Assembly (NCBI GenBank): GCA_039809865.1
Contig: JBDHVW010000021.1
Location: 35,342-99,341, forward strand
DNA length: 64,000 nucleotides
Source: QWHO01 sp039809865
Lineage (GTDB): Bacteria > Vulcanimicrobiota > Xenobia > Xenobiales > QWHO01
Direction of reading: 5' to 3'
Below, one piece after another: positions 26,966 through 35,963 of this stretch; the stretch's first letter is position 1; each line of letters begins with the position of its first letter. The position numbers and the translations under genes were made by a program. The notes beneath the pieces were generated by a model, which saw only the letters and a list, made by a program, of their open reading frames with translations, ran no database searches and was not told the origin of the DNA.

Positions 26966-27589
26966 TTATTTCTTGATATCCGCCAGCTCTTTCCAGGTGA
27001 GATCGACCGTGTAGGAAGACACTGCGTGTCCCTCGACCAGGTTGATGAAACGGACGCCGTCTTTGGTCAGCACGAAGTCCCAGACCTTGTGGTCATCGAT
27101 CGGCATGTCGGGAGCTTCTTTGAGCGACCTGGCGGCGATCTTCTCGAACAGCTTTTTCTCGCTGTTGGGCTTGAGAAAGTCCTTGATGGTCATCACCTTG
27201 CCGTTGGCCAGGTTGATGGTGATGCCCGCGAACTCGTTGCTGGGGTGGGCGGCCTGCTGCAGCATGCCCATCCGGAAGATCTGCGCGCTGATATAGTTCT
27301 TGTCGAGCAGCGTCACGTCGCAGGTGACCTCTTCGGTATAATGGTTGCCTTTGTAGAACTCGGGATCCTCGGCTTCGAACTTGTCCGGGTTCCGGAAGTT
27401 GACCACGAAGGCCTTCAGCTTGTCGTTGATCGGCCGCGTCCACTTGGGATCACCGTTCACCTGGGGATACTCCCCGGTGATGACGACGTAGCCCGTCTTG
27501 GACTTCAGCTCGAACTTGACCTTGGAATAACCCGCTCCCGCGGCCACCAGAAACACGGCCAGAATGGCCACCAAAGCGCGCATCTTCAA
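26966..27589 (-). CDS. Secreted DUF3298/DUF4163 (RsiV-like) protein
   Basis: A 207-residue protein with signal peptide (MRALVAILAVFLVAAGAG) and a domain resembling DUF4163/DUF3298: ITGEYPQVNG, then a long central segment, ITINLANGKVMTIKDFL, and the C-terminal DGVRFINLVEGHA. In RsiV this fold binds lysozyme; in other proteins it accompanies deacetylases. TTG at 27589 is chosen because GGGAGG lies about nine bases upstream; the ATG at 27583 is the alternative. The role here is unknown. Confidence 0.7.
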   Translation of the reverse strand: MKMRALVAILAVFLVAAGAGYSKVKFELKSKTGYVVITGEYPQVNGDPKWTRPINDKLKAFVVNFRNPDKFEAEDPEFYKGNHYTEEVTCDVTLLDKNYISAQIFRMGMLQQAAHPSNEFAGITINLANGKVMTIKDFLKPNSEKKLFEKIAARSLKEAPDMPIDDHKVWDFVLTKDGVRFINLVEGHAVSSYTVDLTWKELADIKK

Positions 27590-27653
27590 CGGATAAACCT
27601 CCCTGGAATGTCGGGCGGGCGACTTCGGCCCCATGGGTGGGCCGGCCTGCAGG

Positions 27654-27732
27654 GTCAACAGTCAACAGCCGAAAGCCGGTAGGCGATTAACTCCCCCGCG
27701 CAGCCAACCACGACGCCAACTGCTGCCAACTG
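27654..27732. repeat. Partial heptad locus, GTCAACA type
   Basis: Two exact units (GTCAACA at 27654-27660 and 27661-27667) face CCAACTG repeats at 27716-27732, which are spaced by 10 rather than 7. The right part encodes the last residues of the PhaC-like protein. This is a weaker example of the family. Confidence 0.4.
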
Positions 27733-28724
27733 CCCTGCCTGGCGCGTCCCCCCGCGATCACGCCGATGTGTCCGCCCGGGACCTCCACCAGAGCTTTGTC
27801 CGGACTCCCGACCAGGTCCAGAATGGCGCGGACCGAGTCGGGGGTGGCGATGGGGTCGGACTCGCCCGAGAGCGCCAGCAGAGGGCAGGTGAGCGCGCTC
27901 AAATCAACCGCGTGCTCTCCCACCGTCGCCTCGCCCGTGAGCAGCGAGTTCTCCACCACATACTCGTTGAAGAACTCGCGGTAAGCCTCCTTGGGGCCCG
28001 GGATGAACTCGCTCATCCAGGTCGAGAGCGACTGCCAGTTCTGCACGAACTCGTCGTTCAGCGAGTTGGTCAGCAGGTCGGCGTAGCGGGCCACCGCGGC
28101 CAGAGGGTTGGCCAGTTGCATCCCCAGCGCGGGCAGGGTGCCGGGGATGTTGCCGAGGTGATCGATGGCGAAGTCGATCTCGCGATGGGCCGCCTGCACG
28201 ACCGCGCTGATGAGACCCATCTTGCGGTAATCGACCGGCACCGCCATCAGCGCCAGGCTGTGCACGTGGGGACGCCCGACCGTGGCGCTGTAGAGCAGTC
28301 CGAAAAGGCCGCCCACGCAGTAGCCGATGGGCGTGACCTGAGGTGCGCCGGAGGCCTTCCGCACGGCCTCGACCGCGCTGGGGAGGTAGTCCAGCACGTA
28401 GTCCTCGAGCTTGATGCCCTGGTCGCGATCGTCGGGCACGCCGAAGTCGACCATGAAGACGTCGAAGCCCTGCTCCAGCAAATAGGCCACCAGGCTGCGT
28501 CCCGGGTGCAGGTCGAAGATATAGGGCCGCACCAGCAGGGGAGGAATCAGAAGCACCGGGATCCGGTGACGGGGGGTGCCCTGAAAGCGCAGCACGCGCA
28601 TCTTGCCGGCGCCCATCACCTGGACCCGGGGAGTGCGATCCACCTCGGGCCGGCGCGGATCGGTCAGCACCGCCAGGCCCTTCTGGAGGCCCTCGAAAGC
28701 GCGCGTCAAGCGATTTTCCGCCAC
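27687..28724 (-). CDS. phaC: PhaC-like polyhydroxyalkanoate synthase / alpha-beta hydrolase
   Basis: A 345-residue alpha/beta hydrolase with the PHA-synthase-type nucleophile: Cys136 in GYCVGG rather than the Ser of lipases. The Asp is in SGESDPIATP and the His in PGGHIGVIAG, completing the triad. Length and motif fit class III PhaC, which normally works with PhaE or PhaR. Neither partner, nor PhaA/PhaB, is in the window. It could make storage polyester or act as a related hydrolase. GTG start; 37 bases from the divergent CPBP gene. Its 3' end runs into a partial heptad array. Confidence 0.8.
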   Translation of the reverse strand: MAENRLTRAFEGLQKGLAVLTDPRRPEVDRTPRVQVMGAGKMRVLRFQGTPRHRIPVLLIPPLLVRPYIFDLHPGRSLVAYLLEQGFDVFMVDFGVPDDRDQGIKLEDYVLDYLPSAVEAVRKASGAPQVTPIGYCVGGLFGLLYSATVGRPHVHSLALMAVPVDYRKMGLISAVVQAAHREIDFAIDHLGNIPGTLPALGMQLANPLAAVARYADLLTNSLNDEFVQNWQSLSTWMSEFIPGPKEAYREFFNEYVVENSLLTGEATVGEHAVDLSALTCPLLALSGESDPIATPDSVRAILDLVGSPDKALVEVPGGHIGVIAGGRARQGSWQQLASWLAARGS

Positions 28725-28761
28725 GCTATCTCTTTCCCACGCAAAGTGCTATACTGACCGG

Positions 28762-29382
28762 GTGAAACGGCTGATCCTGCTTGGCCTGGCGCCCTGGCCG
28801 CTGGTCGGAGGCGCGCTCTACGGTCTGCACCAGTACTGGATCGCCCTGCTGGGCTACCATTCCTTCTGCCTGCTGGCCTACGCCCTGTGGGGGCGCGGCC
28901 GCGTCCGTTTCGATCGCCATCTGCTCTATTTTCTCATCGCAGCCCTGGTCTTCTTGCTGCCCGTCGTCAAGACGGTCGGGCTCTTCGTCGAGCCGAGCCT
29001 GGTGCGCAGCGTGCTGGCTGGCTTCGGATTCGCGGCCTGGCAGTTGCCGCTCCTGATCGCCTACTTCCTGGTGGTCCACCCGTTTGCCGAGGAGGCGTTC
29101 TGGCGGGGCACCATCTACAAGGGGCTCTGCCGGGAGACCACGCCCGGAAAGGCCGCGCTGCTCTCCAGCGCTCTGTTCGGCGCCTGGCATGCGCTGGTGT
29201 TGGTGCCGCTGCTCCCCTCCACCTGGTGGCTGGGCACGCTCGGCGTGATCTTCTTCGGGCTCGCGATGGCGGCGCTCTACGACCGGCGTGAGGATTGCCT
29301 GATGTCCTGCACCCTGTTCCACGCGCTGGGCGGCGACCTGCCTCTACTGGTCATTCTCGTCGGGGTGGTGCTGGGCTCCTGA
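28762..29382 (+). CDS. CPBP-family intramembrane metalloprotease
   Basis: A 206-residue membrane protein with five to six helices. The three CPBP/Abi motifs are intact: EEAFWRG (EExxxR), FGAWHA (FxxxH) and FHALGGD. This family includes the CAAX prenyl protease Rce1 and bacterial proteins involved in bacteriocin self-immunity. The GTG at 28762 is chosen because it precedes KRLILLGLAPWP, the first helix. The next gene overlaps its stop, possibly as CTGA. Confidence 0.85.
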   Translation: MKRLILLGLAPWPLVGGALYGLHQYWIALLGYHSFCLLAYALWGRGRVRFDRHLLYFLIAALVFLLPVVKTVGLFVEPSLVRSVLAGFGFAAWQLPLLIAYFLVVHPFAEEAFWRGTIYKGLCRETTPGKAALLSSALFGAWHALVLVPLLPSTWWLGTLGVIFFGLAMAALYDRREDCLMSCTLFHALGGDLPLLVILVGVVLGS

Positions 29383-30041
29383 AACTCGCCCGCGTCCTGG
29401 AGGCGGCCGGACTGCTGCTGCTGCTCGCCTGCCCCTTCATGGCCTGGGTCGAGGTGCCCCTGGGCTCGCTGACGGTGCCCATTCCGGGCATCTTTCTCAA
29501 GGGCGGGATCGTCCTGGCCTGGGCCCTGGTGGCCCTGGGATTCTGGCTGTTGCGGCCGCGCTTCCCCGGCTTCCAGCTGATGGCTTCCCTCTCGATCGGT
29601 TTCACCGTCGCCTTCGACCTGGCCGAGATCCTGCGCAAGACACCGCGCGAGTTGGGCGCTCTGCAGCTCAAGCTGAGCGGCGTCAACCAGACGCTGACCA
29701 CGTTCAACATTCCGGAGATCGAGCTCTACCAGCGCGGCCTGGACCCGTGGAGCTGCGTGGGCCATGGCATCTGGATGGCGTTCTGGGGCGCCGGCCTCCT
29801 GCTGGCGGGCGCGCTCGTGGAGACCCTGCTGCAGAGCCGCCAGGGACGCAGCCTCAGCTCGGTCCTGGTGGGCCGCCCGGCCTGCAAAGCCTGCGGCCAG
29901 CACCTGAGCGCGGGGATGAACTTCTGCCCCGGCTGCGGCCACAAGCTGCTCCCGGTCAAGAAGTGCGCCGAGTGCCGGACGGCCTACGCCGACAGCTACC
30001 GCTTCTGTCCCGAGTGCGGGACCACCAGCGACGCGGCATAA
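29379..30041 (+). CDS. Membrane protein with C-terminal double zinc ribbon
   Basis: A 220-residue protein: three to four membrane helices, then a double zinc ribbon with four CxxC pairs (CKACG, CPGCG, CAECR, CPECG). No ATG, GTG or TTG stands near the expected start. The CTG at 29379 overlaps the CPBP stop as CTGA and gives an N-terminus just before the first helix (KLARVLEAAGLLLLLA). The TTG at 29295 would add 28 residues encoded antiparallel in sense to CPBP coding and looks less likely. The 3' 46 bases overlap pyrF on the other strand. Function unknown. Confidence 0.65.
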   Translation: MKLARVLEAAGLLLLLACPFMAWVEVPLGSLTVPIPGIFLKGGIVLAWALVALGFWLLRPRFPGFQLMASLSIGFTVAFDLAEILRKTPRELGALQLKLSGVNQTLTTFNIPEIELYQRGLDPWSCVGHGIWMAFWGAGLLLAGALVETLLQSRQGRSLSSVLVGRPACKACGQHLSAGMNFCPGCGHKLLPVKKCAECRTAYADSYRFCPECGTTSDAA

Positions 30042-30760
30042 CGCTTCGTCGCCTCGAGTGGCCCCTCGGGCGCATACAGGATGGCCGAGCTGACATTCAC
30101 CCGGCAGAGCGGCGCGTTGCCGCCCAGCGCCTCCATGACCTCGGCGGCGCTGCCTCCCTGGGTTCCGACGCCCGGGATCAAGAGCGGCAGCTTGTTCCGG
30201 GCGAACTCGCGCAGCTGCTGGGGCCCGGTGGCGCCCATCACGGCGCCGATCCCCTCGCGATACCAGCGGCCCGTGATCAGCTCCGCCAGCTTGCGCCAGG
30301 CGCCCCCCTCGAGCTGAAGATCCTGGGCGCCCGGGTTGGAGGTGCGCAGCAGCACGTAGACGCCCTTCTCGGGACAGCGCTCCAGAAACGGGCTGACGGA
30401 GTCGAGCCCCATCCAGGGGGCCACCGTGACCGCATCCGCCTGCCACACGTCGAATACGGCGCGGGCGTAGGCCTCGCTGGACGGTCCGATGTCGCCCCGT
30501 TTGGCGTCCAGGATGATCAGCGCTTTGGAGCGCCAGCGGTCCAGCAGGTCCTCCAGCATCTTGATGCCTTGGGACCCGTACTGCTCGAAATAGGCGATGT
30601 TGGGCTTGAGGGTGGACGGCAGCGCGCCGCCCGCCTCCAGCTCCTCCAGCACCCCGTCGAGGAACTCGAGCGGCGTCTTGTTGCCGATCCGCTTGGGGTC
30701 GGGGTCCAATCCCAGGCAGAGCAGGTTGTCAGCGCTTCTCAGGCGCTCGAGGTAGCTCAT
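29996..30760 (-). CDS. pyrF: Orotidine-5'-phosphate decarboxylase
   Basis: A 254-residue OMP decarboxylase, group 2 type. It catalyses the last step of UMP synthesis. N-terminal LCLGLDPDP, the catalytic Asp/Lys stretch LDAKRGDIG and C-terminal LLIPGVGTQGG are present. The ATG overlaps the pyrE stop by four bases (ATGA), so the two final pyrimidine enzymes are coupled. The last 46 bases overlap the convergent zinc-ribbon gene. Confidence 0.95.
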   Translation of the reverse strand: MSYLERLRSADNLLCLGLDPDPKRIGNKTPLEFLDGVLEELEAGGALPSTLKPNIAYFEQYGSQGIKMLEDLLDRWRSKALIILDAKRGDIGPSSEAYARAVFDVWQADAVTVAPWMGLDSVSPFLERCPEKGVYVLLRTSNPGAQDLQLEGGAWRKLAELITGRWYREGIGAVMGATGPQQLREFARNKLPLLIPGVGTQGGSAAEVMEALGGNAPLCRVNVSSAILYAPEGPLEATKRYAASLVVPHSGQKR

Positions 30761-31341
30761 ACGGCCGCCCGGTAGCGGGCCAGCAGGCCCTCGTCCAGCT
30801 CCAACTCGCGGAACACCTCGTCCACCGTGACCAGGGACTTCACGGGCACCCCGGTCTCGCGCTCGAAATCGGCGCTGGCGCCGCCTTCCTGCCGGTCCAC
30901 GCCCACCAGCACGCCCAGCACCTTACCGCCCAGTTTGGCCAGGTCCTCGAGGGCTTCGCGCTTGGTCTGGCTGGTGGTCATCACGTCGTCCAGGATGACG
31001 ATCTGGTCGGTCGGGCGCGGGGCCATCCCCAGCACGCTGCCGCCCTCGCCGTGGTCCTTGGTCTCTTTGCGCAGGCTGAACCAGCCCATCTCGCCGCCCA
31101 GGGACTGACAGGCCGAGAGGGCCAGCGGGAGGCCTTTATAGGCGGGTCCGTAGAGCAGAGTGGCCTGCGGGAAGTGATGCCGGATGCCCTGGGCAAAGAA
31201 GGCGCCCAGTTGGGCCAGGTGCTCGCCCGTGGCCACCTCGCCAAAGTTGAGGAAGTAGGGGGAGATGCGCCCGCTCTTGAGCCGGAACTCGCCCAGGCGC
31301 AGGACGCCGCTCGCTTGCAGAAATTGGGGGAAGCCAGTCAT
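30757..31341 (-). CDS. pyrE: Orotate phosphoribosyltransferase
   Basis: A 194-residue type I phosphoribosyltransferase. The PRPP-binding motif VILDDVMTTSQTK is clear, with the substrate-binding LKSGRISPYFLNFG near the N-terminus. The ATG at 31341 (MTGFPQFLQ) is chosen because it fits the family N-terminus; the frame to 31386 overlaps the divergent gene. No strong ribosome-binding site is seen. It is first in a pyrE-pyrF pair. Confidence 0.93.
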   Translation of the reverse strand: MTGFPQFLQASGVLRLGEFRLKSGRISPYFLNFGEVATGEHLAQLGAFFAQGIRHHFPQATLLYGPAYKGLPLALSACQSLGGEMGWFSLRKETKDHGEGGSVLGMAPRPTDQIVILDDVMTTSQTKREALEDLAKLGGKVLGVLVGVDRQEGGASADFERETGVPVKSLVTVDEVFRELELDEGLLARYRAAV

Positions 31342-31380
31342 GGGAGGGTCATACGTCGGCCCGGCTCGAAACTTCCTGCC

Positions 31381-33294
31381 TTGCATCCCGACCTCCCGAT
31401 TCTGCGCGAGTCTCCCTTTGATCAGGCGGCTTACGACCGGCTGGTTCAGAGCGCGCGGGGGGGCAATCCGGACGCGCTGGCGGCCTTCGTGGAGCTGGCG
31501 CGGATGCCGGAGCTGAAGCAGCGGGCGATTCAGGTGCTGGCTGACCTCAAGGAGCTGGAGCCTCTGGCTCGTCGCTGGGCGACCGAGCGCGACCCGGTGG
31601 TGGGCCGCATGCTCGCTTCCCGGGGTTTCGTGGCCGACTACCGGCAGGGGATGCGGGTGGATGCGGCCGTGCAGGCCACGGTGCTAACGGCACTCAACGC
31701 CGGGCGAGCCGACCAGTTGTGGGAGCTGCCCGAACGCCTCCACGCCCTGGCGGTGCCCGTCCTGGTGGAATCCTGCGCCGACCCGGAGTTAGGAGAAGCG
31801 GCGCGGAGCGCGATTGGCGAGTGTCCCTGGTTCGAGCTGCTGGCCCGGGACGCGCTGCGACCCGGATGCGCCCAGGAGGGGCGCCGCCGCATCGTTGGGG
31901 ACGAGCGCCTGCCCGAGGAGCCCCGACTGCGAGCCGTGTTGCTGTTCCTGAGGGACCAGTTCGGCGAGGCCGAGTTGCTCGACCCGGACGGCTCCCTGCT
32001 CGCGCTGGCGTGTCAGAGTTCGGATGACGCTCTGCGGTTGGAAGTGCTGGCGCGCCTGCGGATGCGCGGGCGTACCGTGCAGGCGCTGGAGGTGCTGGGG
32101 GCGCGCTCGCAACGGGGATTTCAGGAGATCGTTTCCGCCCTGCTGGTGGAAGGGCGGTATGACAAGCTCTGGGACCTGGTGTTCCAGCTGCCGCCCGAGT
32201 CGGCGGCCGCCTTGCTGGAGGATTTGCGCGGGGTCGAGTTCATCCCGGAGGAGAGGGAGCTGTTCGGCGAGTTGCTGGGGCTGCTTCCTTATCGGCCCCC
32301 GAGCCCGCTCCTGATCTCGGGCGAGGACCTTCGACCGGTTGGAACCATGGTTCTCCGATGCGAGCCGAGCCGTCTACAAGCGCTGCATTCTGGCGACGGC
32401 CGACTTCTCTGGGAGCGGGAGGTTCTTCCGGCTCGCCCACTTCGGGTCAGGGCAGCAGCGAATGGGAGCGTGCTGGCTGTTTCGGAAGGGTCGCCCTATC
32501 ACTTCTTGGACGGGCAGAGCGGGGAGGTCCGGACCGACCTGGTCGACCCCGGTTGTGTAACTCTTGCCTTCAACCAGGACGGCACGCGCGTGGCCTTTGC
32601 GGACTCCCAGGCGGTGCGCCTTGAGGGCCACTCCTGGCCAGCACCCGGTATCCTCGAGCTGGCCTTCGCAGACGACCGCCTGGTCGGACTGACCGAAGAC
32701 GGGCTCCTCTCGTTCCGCCCCGGGTGGTCTCCCGAGCACTATCCGCGGGGCGGGCTGACGGGCTTCTCGCCCCCCTGGGCCGTATCGCGCGACGCCACCT
32801 GGGCAGCCGCCAGCAACCGGGCCTTCGCGTTGCTGTCGGGCCCGGAGGTCCTGTGCCTGCCCGGGCGCTTCTGGGAGCTGGCCTTCGATGCCCAGGACCG
32901 ACTGTTGCTCCTGCACCGGGGGGGACTGCAGCGCGGCACCGAAACGCTGCGCTCCTTCCCCCATCCACCGCGCACGGCCACTCTGTCGCCCGACCGTCGC
33001 AGGCTGGCCTTCGCTGGGGATGATGAGCTCTGGATCGAGGATCTGACCGATCCACGCCGCGCCATCCGGCTGCCGGCGACCGGAATCCGCTGGTTGCACT
33101 ACGGCACGAGTTTCGTGCTGGCACAAACTGACACGGGGGCTGTCTTGTGGCCAACCTTCTGGGACCAGGGGCCGGACGAGCTCAAGCGCCTGGGCCCCGA
33201 GTACCGCTTCGCCTACCTGCTGGCACGCCATCGCTATCGCCACGCCCTGGAGTTGGGCAACTCGGTTCTCGATCCCGGGGCCATCGAACTGTAG
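31381..33294 (+). CDS. Hypothetical protein with helical repeats and beta-propeller
   Basis: About 637 residues if the TTG at 31381 is used; the start is uncertain because no ribosome-binding site is visible. The first 300 residues look like HEAT-type helical repeats (RQGMRVDAAVQATVLTALN and similar). The second half has propeller-like blades, e.g. RTATLSPDRRRLAFAGDDEL and AFNQDGTRVAFADS. No signal peptide. It is placed between pyrE and pyrD with no evident metabolic link. A scaffold is plausible; function unknown. Confidence 0.65.
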   Translation: MHPDLPILRESPFDQAAYDRLVQSARGGNPDALAAFVELARMPELKQRAIQVLADLKELEPLARRWATERDPVVGRMLASRGFVADYRQGMRVDAAVQATVLTALNAGRADQLWELPERLHALAVPVLVESCADPELGEAARSAIGECPWFELLARDALRPGCAQEGRRRIVGDERLPEEPRLRAVLLFLRDQFGEAELLDPDGSLLALACQSSDDALRLEVLARLRMRGRTVQALEVLGARSQRGFQEIVSALLVEGRYDKLWDLVFQLPPESAAALLEDLRGVEFIPEERELFGELLGLLPYRPPSPLLISGEDLRPVGTMVLRCEPSRLQALHSGDGRLLWEREVLPARPLRVRAAANGSVLAVSEGSPYHFLDGQSGEVRTDLVDPGCVTLAFNQDGTRVAFADSQAVRLEGHSWPAPGILELAFADDRLVGLTEDGLLSFRPGWSPEHYPRGGLTGFSPPWAVSRDATWAAASNRAFALLSGPEVLCLPGRFWELAFDAQDRLLLLHRGGLQRGTETLRSFPHPPRTATLSPDRRRLAFAGDDELWIEDLTDPRRAIRLPATGIRWLHYGTSFVLAQTDTGAVLWPTFWDQGPDELKRLGPEYRFAYLLARHRYRHALELGNSVLDPGAIEL

Positions 33295-33304
33295 GGTGGG
33301 AGAG

Positions 33305-34300
33305 TTAGTCTGAGCGCCTCCTGAGCGCTGCTCCCAGCCGCCGAGCCATCATCGGCCCCCCGTAAACGAACCCCGTGTAGATCTGCACCAGCGAGGCGCC
33401 CGCCTCCAGCATCGCGCGGGCGGTAGCCTCGTCGTAGACGCCGCCCACGCCGATGATCGGCAACCGCCCACCCGTAGAGTCCGCCAGCAGCTTGACGACG
33501 TCGCGCGACTTGCGAGTCAGCACGCGGCCCGACAGGCCGCCGTCCGGGGGCTCTTTCGCGAACAACCCCTCGCGCGCGGACGTTGTGTTGGTGGCGATCA
33601 ACCCGTCCAGCCCCAGGTCCAGAGCCACGCGGCAGGCGTCCTTCAGCTCGGACGTCGTCATGTCGGGCGAGAGCTTGACCAGCACCGGGCAGCGGCCGCG
33701 CACGGCCAGAACCGCCTCCAGCATCACGCGCAGCGAGGCCTCGCCGGCCAGCGAGCGCAGCCCCGCGGTGTTGGGCGAGCTGACGTTCAGCGCCAGGTAG
33801 TCGGCCACCGGGGCAAAGCGCGCCACGCCCTCGACGTAGTCCAGGTGCGCCTCCTCGAGCGGGGTGGTGGACTGCTTGCCCACGTTAACGCCGAGCACGC
33901 AGGGGTAGGGCCGTTTCAGCCTTTGCAAAATGGCTGCGGCCCCATCATTCGGAAACCCCATCCGGTTGCGCAGAGTCTCGAACTTCTCGATGCGCCAGAC
34001 CCGCGGGCGCGGATGGCCTGCCTGGGGTTTGGGAGTGACCGTCCCCACCTCGACGTGGCCAAACCCGAGCGCCGAAGCGGCCCGGTAGAAGCGGGCGTTC
34101 TTGTCGAAGCCGGCCGCCAGCCCGATGCGGTTGGGAAAACTCACCCCGAACAGCTGCACCGGATCGCGGGCCCGCATGACGCTCTCCAACAGGCGTCGCA
34201 GCGGGTCCCAGGCCAGCACCTGGCTCGCCTGGACGGCAACTTCGTGGGCCGTCTCCGCGTCCATCCGGAACAGGAGCGGCTTGAGCAACCGGTAGCTCAG
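33305..34300 (-). CDS. pyrD: Dihydroorotate dehydrogenase (quinone), class 2
   Basis: A 331-residue FMN flavoprotein. Class 2 marks are the membrane-binding N-terminal helices (YRLLKPLLFRMDAETAHEVA) and catalytic Ser in LNVSSPNTAGLR. FMN-binding GLAAGFDKNA and GVGGVYDEATARAM are present. Electrons go to the quinone pool. No standard start codon fits: the CTG at 34298-34300 gives the family N-terminus and overlaps the pyrC stop as CTGA. The TTG at 34286-34288 is the alternative and would trim four conserved residues. Confidence 0.92.
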   Translation of the reverse strand: MSYRLLKPLLFRMDAETAHEVAVQASQVLAWDPLRRLLESVMRARDPVQLFGVSFPNRIGLAAGFDKNARFYRAASALGFGHVEVGTVTPKPQAGHPRPRVWRIEKFETLRNRMGFPNDGAAAILQRLKRPYPCVLGVNVGKQSTTPLEEAHLDYVEGVARFAPVADYLALNVSSPNTAGLRSLAGEASLRVMLEAVLAVRGRCPVLVKLSPDMTTSELKDACRVALDLGLDGLIATNTTSAREGLFAKEPPDGGLSGRVLTRKSRDVVKLLADSTGGRLPIIGVGGVYDEATARAMLEAGASLVQIYTGFVYGGPMMARRLGAALRRRSD

Positions 34301-35499
34301 GTGACCTCGCGCCCCGCGCGGAAGACGCGCCCCGAGGCCACCGTCACGGCCACCCTCCCGGGCAGCGTCTCGCCCTCGAAGGGAGACCAGGCGCACTTCG
34401 TGCGCACGTCCTCGGCCCGCACCGTCCAGGGATGGGTCAGGTCCAGCACGGCCAGGTGTCCCTTGTAACCCGGCGCGATACGGCCCACCTTGCGCTCCAT
34501 GAAGAGCCCGGGCAGCTCGCAAGCGTGTTTGGCCAGGTGCTCCGGCGTGAAGCCCTGCTCCACCAGCAACCAGGCCACGAAGGCGCCGTAGGTATCCAGC
34601 AGCGGCACGCCCGAGGGATTGTCGCGCGCCTTCTCCTCACGGGTATGCGGGGCGTGGTCGGTGGCCAGGTAGTCGATGCGCCCGGCCCGGAAGGCTTCCA
34701 GCAGCGCCAGGCGGTTCTCGCGCGTGCGCAGCGGAGGGTTCATCTTGAGCCACTCGTTGCGCTCGCACTCCAACCGGTTCTCGCGGTCGAAGTACAGGTG
34801 GTGCGGAGCGACCTCGGAGACGCCTCCGGCCAGGAGGTCGAGAGAGCCCGCCACGCTGAGATGGGCGACGTGCACCTGGAACCCATGCTTCTTGCCCAGC
34901 CCCACCACGGTCTCGACCGCCTTCAGCTCGGCCTCGGGCGCCCGCTTGTCCTCGTGAGCGGCCTCTCCCTCGCGAGCCCGCATGACCACGGGGTCCTCGC
35001 AGTGAAAGGTGATGCGCCGCCCGCCGTAGTGCTGCAGCGTGTCCTCCAGGTCGTGGTCGTCGTGGAAGAACAACGGCCCGATGCTGGGACCCACGTAGGC
35101 CTTATAGAAGCGGTGATGGAACGGACGAGTCCCGGGCCCCACGCCAGCGTAGAAATCGAGGTCGACCGGCCACTCGCCGGCCGCCTGGCGCTTGGCCTCG
35201 AGCGCTTCGGCCGTCACCGGCGGGTCGGGGTTGTTGGGCATGTCCAACATGAAGCAGACACCGCCGTTCAGGGCCGCAGCCACGCCGGTCTCGAAGGTCT
35301 CTTTGTGCGGCTGTCCCTGGCGGAGGTGGACGTGGATGTCCCCGAAGCCCGGGAAGATAAGCTGTCCCTCACCAAAGCTCAAGTCGGCCCGGCCCAATCC
35401 GTCGCCGACCTGCGTGATGACGCCATCTTCGATCAGCACCTGGCCGTTGCGCACCCCGAGGGCGGGGTCGACGAGCGGGCCTTCGACCAGCAGCCTCAC
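34297..35499 (-). CDS. pyrC: Dihydroorotase
   Basis: A 400-residue class I-like amidohydrolase. The metal-binding HVH lies in GFGDIHVHLRQGQ, further motifs are AHLSVAG, KMNPPLR and the catalytic Asp in YLATDHAPHT. It closes carbamoyl-aspartate to dihydroorotate. The GTG at 35499 overlaps the pyrI stop as GTGA, so the long frame upstream of it is discarded. Class I dihydroorotase often associates with aspartate transcarbamoylase, which fits the gene order. Confidence 0.93.
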   Translation of the reverse strand: MRLLVEGPLVDPALGVRNGQVLIEDGVITQVGDGLGRADLSFGEGQLIFPGFGDIHVHLRQGQPHKETFETGVAAALNGGVCFMLDMPNNPDPPVTAEALEAKRQAAGEWPVDLDFYAGVGPGTRPFHHRFYKAYVGPSIGPLFFHDDHDLEDTLQHYGGRRITFHCEDPVVMRAREGEAAHEDKRAPEAELKAVETVVGLGKKHGFQVHVAHLSVAGSLDLLAGGVSEVAPHHLYFDRENRLECERNEWLKMNPPLRTRENRLALLEAFRAGRIDYLATDHAPHTREEKARDNPSGVPLLDTYGAFVAWLLVEQGFTPEHLAKHACELPGLFMERKVGRIAPGYKGHLAVLDLTHPWTVRAEDVRTKCAWSPFEGETLPGRVAVTVASGRVFRAGREVT

Positions 35500-35963
35500 A
35501 GCAGCTCGAGGTCGCTTCCCCGCGTGACGAAGCAGCAGTAGTGGCAGCGCAGGGCCACGGGCTCGCGCGAGACGGTGGAGAAGCGCGTGGGCACGTTCTC
35601 GGCCCGGGTGATGCAGCCGTGATTGCCGCAGCGGGCCAGCCCGGTGAACTCGAGCGGGAGCTCGACCGTGAACTTTTGCGTGGTCTGACCATTGCGGATC
35701 AGGTTGATGGTGGCCTGGGGCGCCACCAGGGCGATGCGGTTGATCTCTTGCTGGGTCAGCTCGCGGTTCTCGACCTTGAGCAGGTCCTTGCGGCCCATCT
35801 TGTCGCTCTGCAGGCCGAAGCCGACGGTCACCAGCGAGTCGGTGCCCGCCAGGCCCAGCAGCTCCACCACCTGACGGGCGGCCCAATGCGGCATGTGGTC
35901 GATGACCGTGCCGTTCTCGATGCGAAAGACTTTGTACTGGCGTTCGGCAGTCTTGCTGCTCAC
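35496..35963 (-). CDS. pyrI: Aspartate carbamoyltransferase regulatory chain
   Basis: A 155-residue PyrI. The N-terminal allosteric domain (YKVFRIENGTVIDHMP, then nucleotide-site SDKMGRKD) is followed by a zinc domain with C-x4-C (RCGNHGCI) and C-x2-C (RCHYC). These four cysteines contact the catalytic trimer in E. coli. The GTG start overlaps the pyrB stop as GTGA, so catalytic and regulatory chains are translationally coupled. PyrI implies allosteric control by CTP/ATP. Confidence 0.95.
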   Translation of the reverse strand: MSSKTAERQYKVFRIENGTVIDHMPHWAARQVVELLGLAGTDSLVTVGFGLQSDKMGRKDLLKVENRELTQQEINRIALVAPQATINLIRNGQTTQKFTVELPLEFTGLARCGNHGCITRAENVPTRFSTVSREPVALRCHYCCFVTRGSDLELL

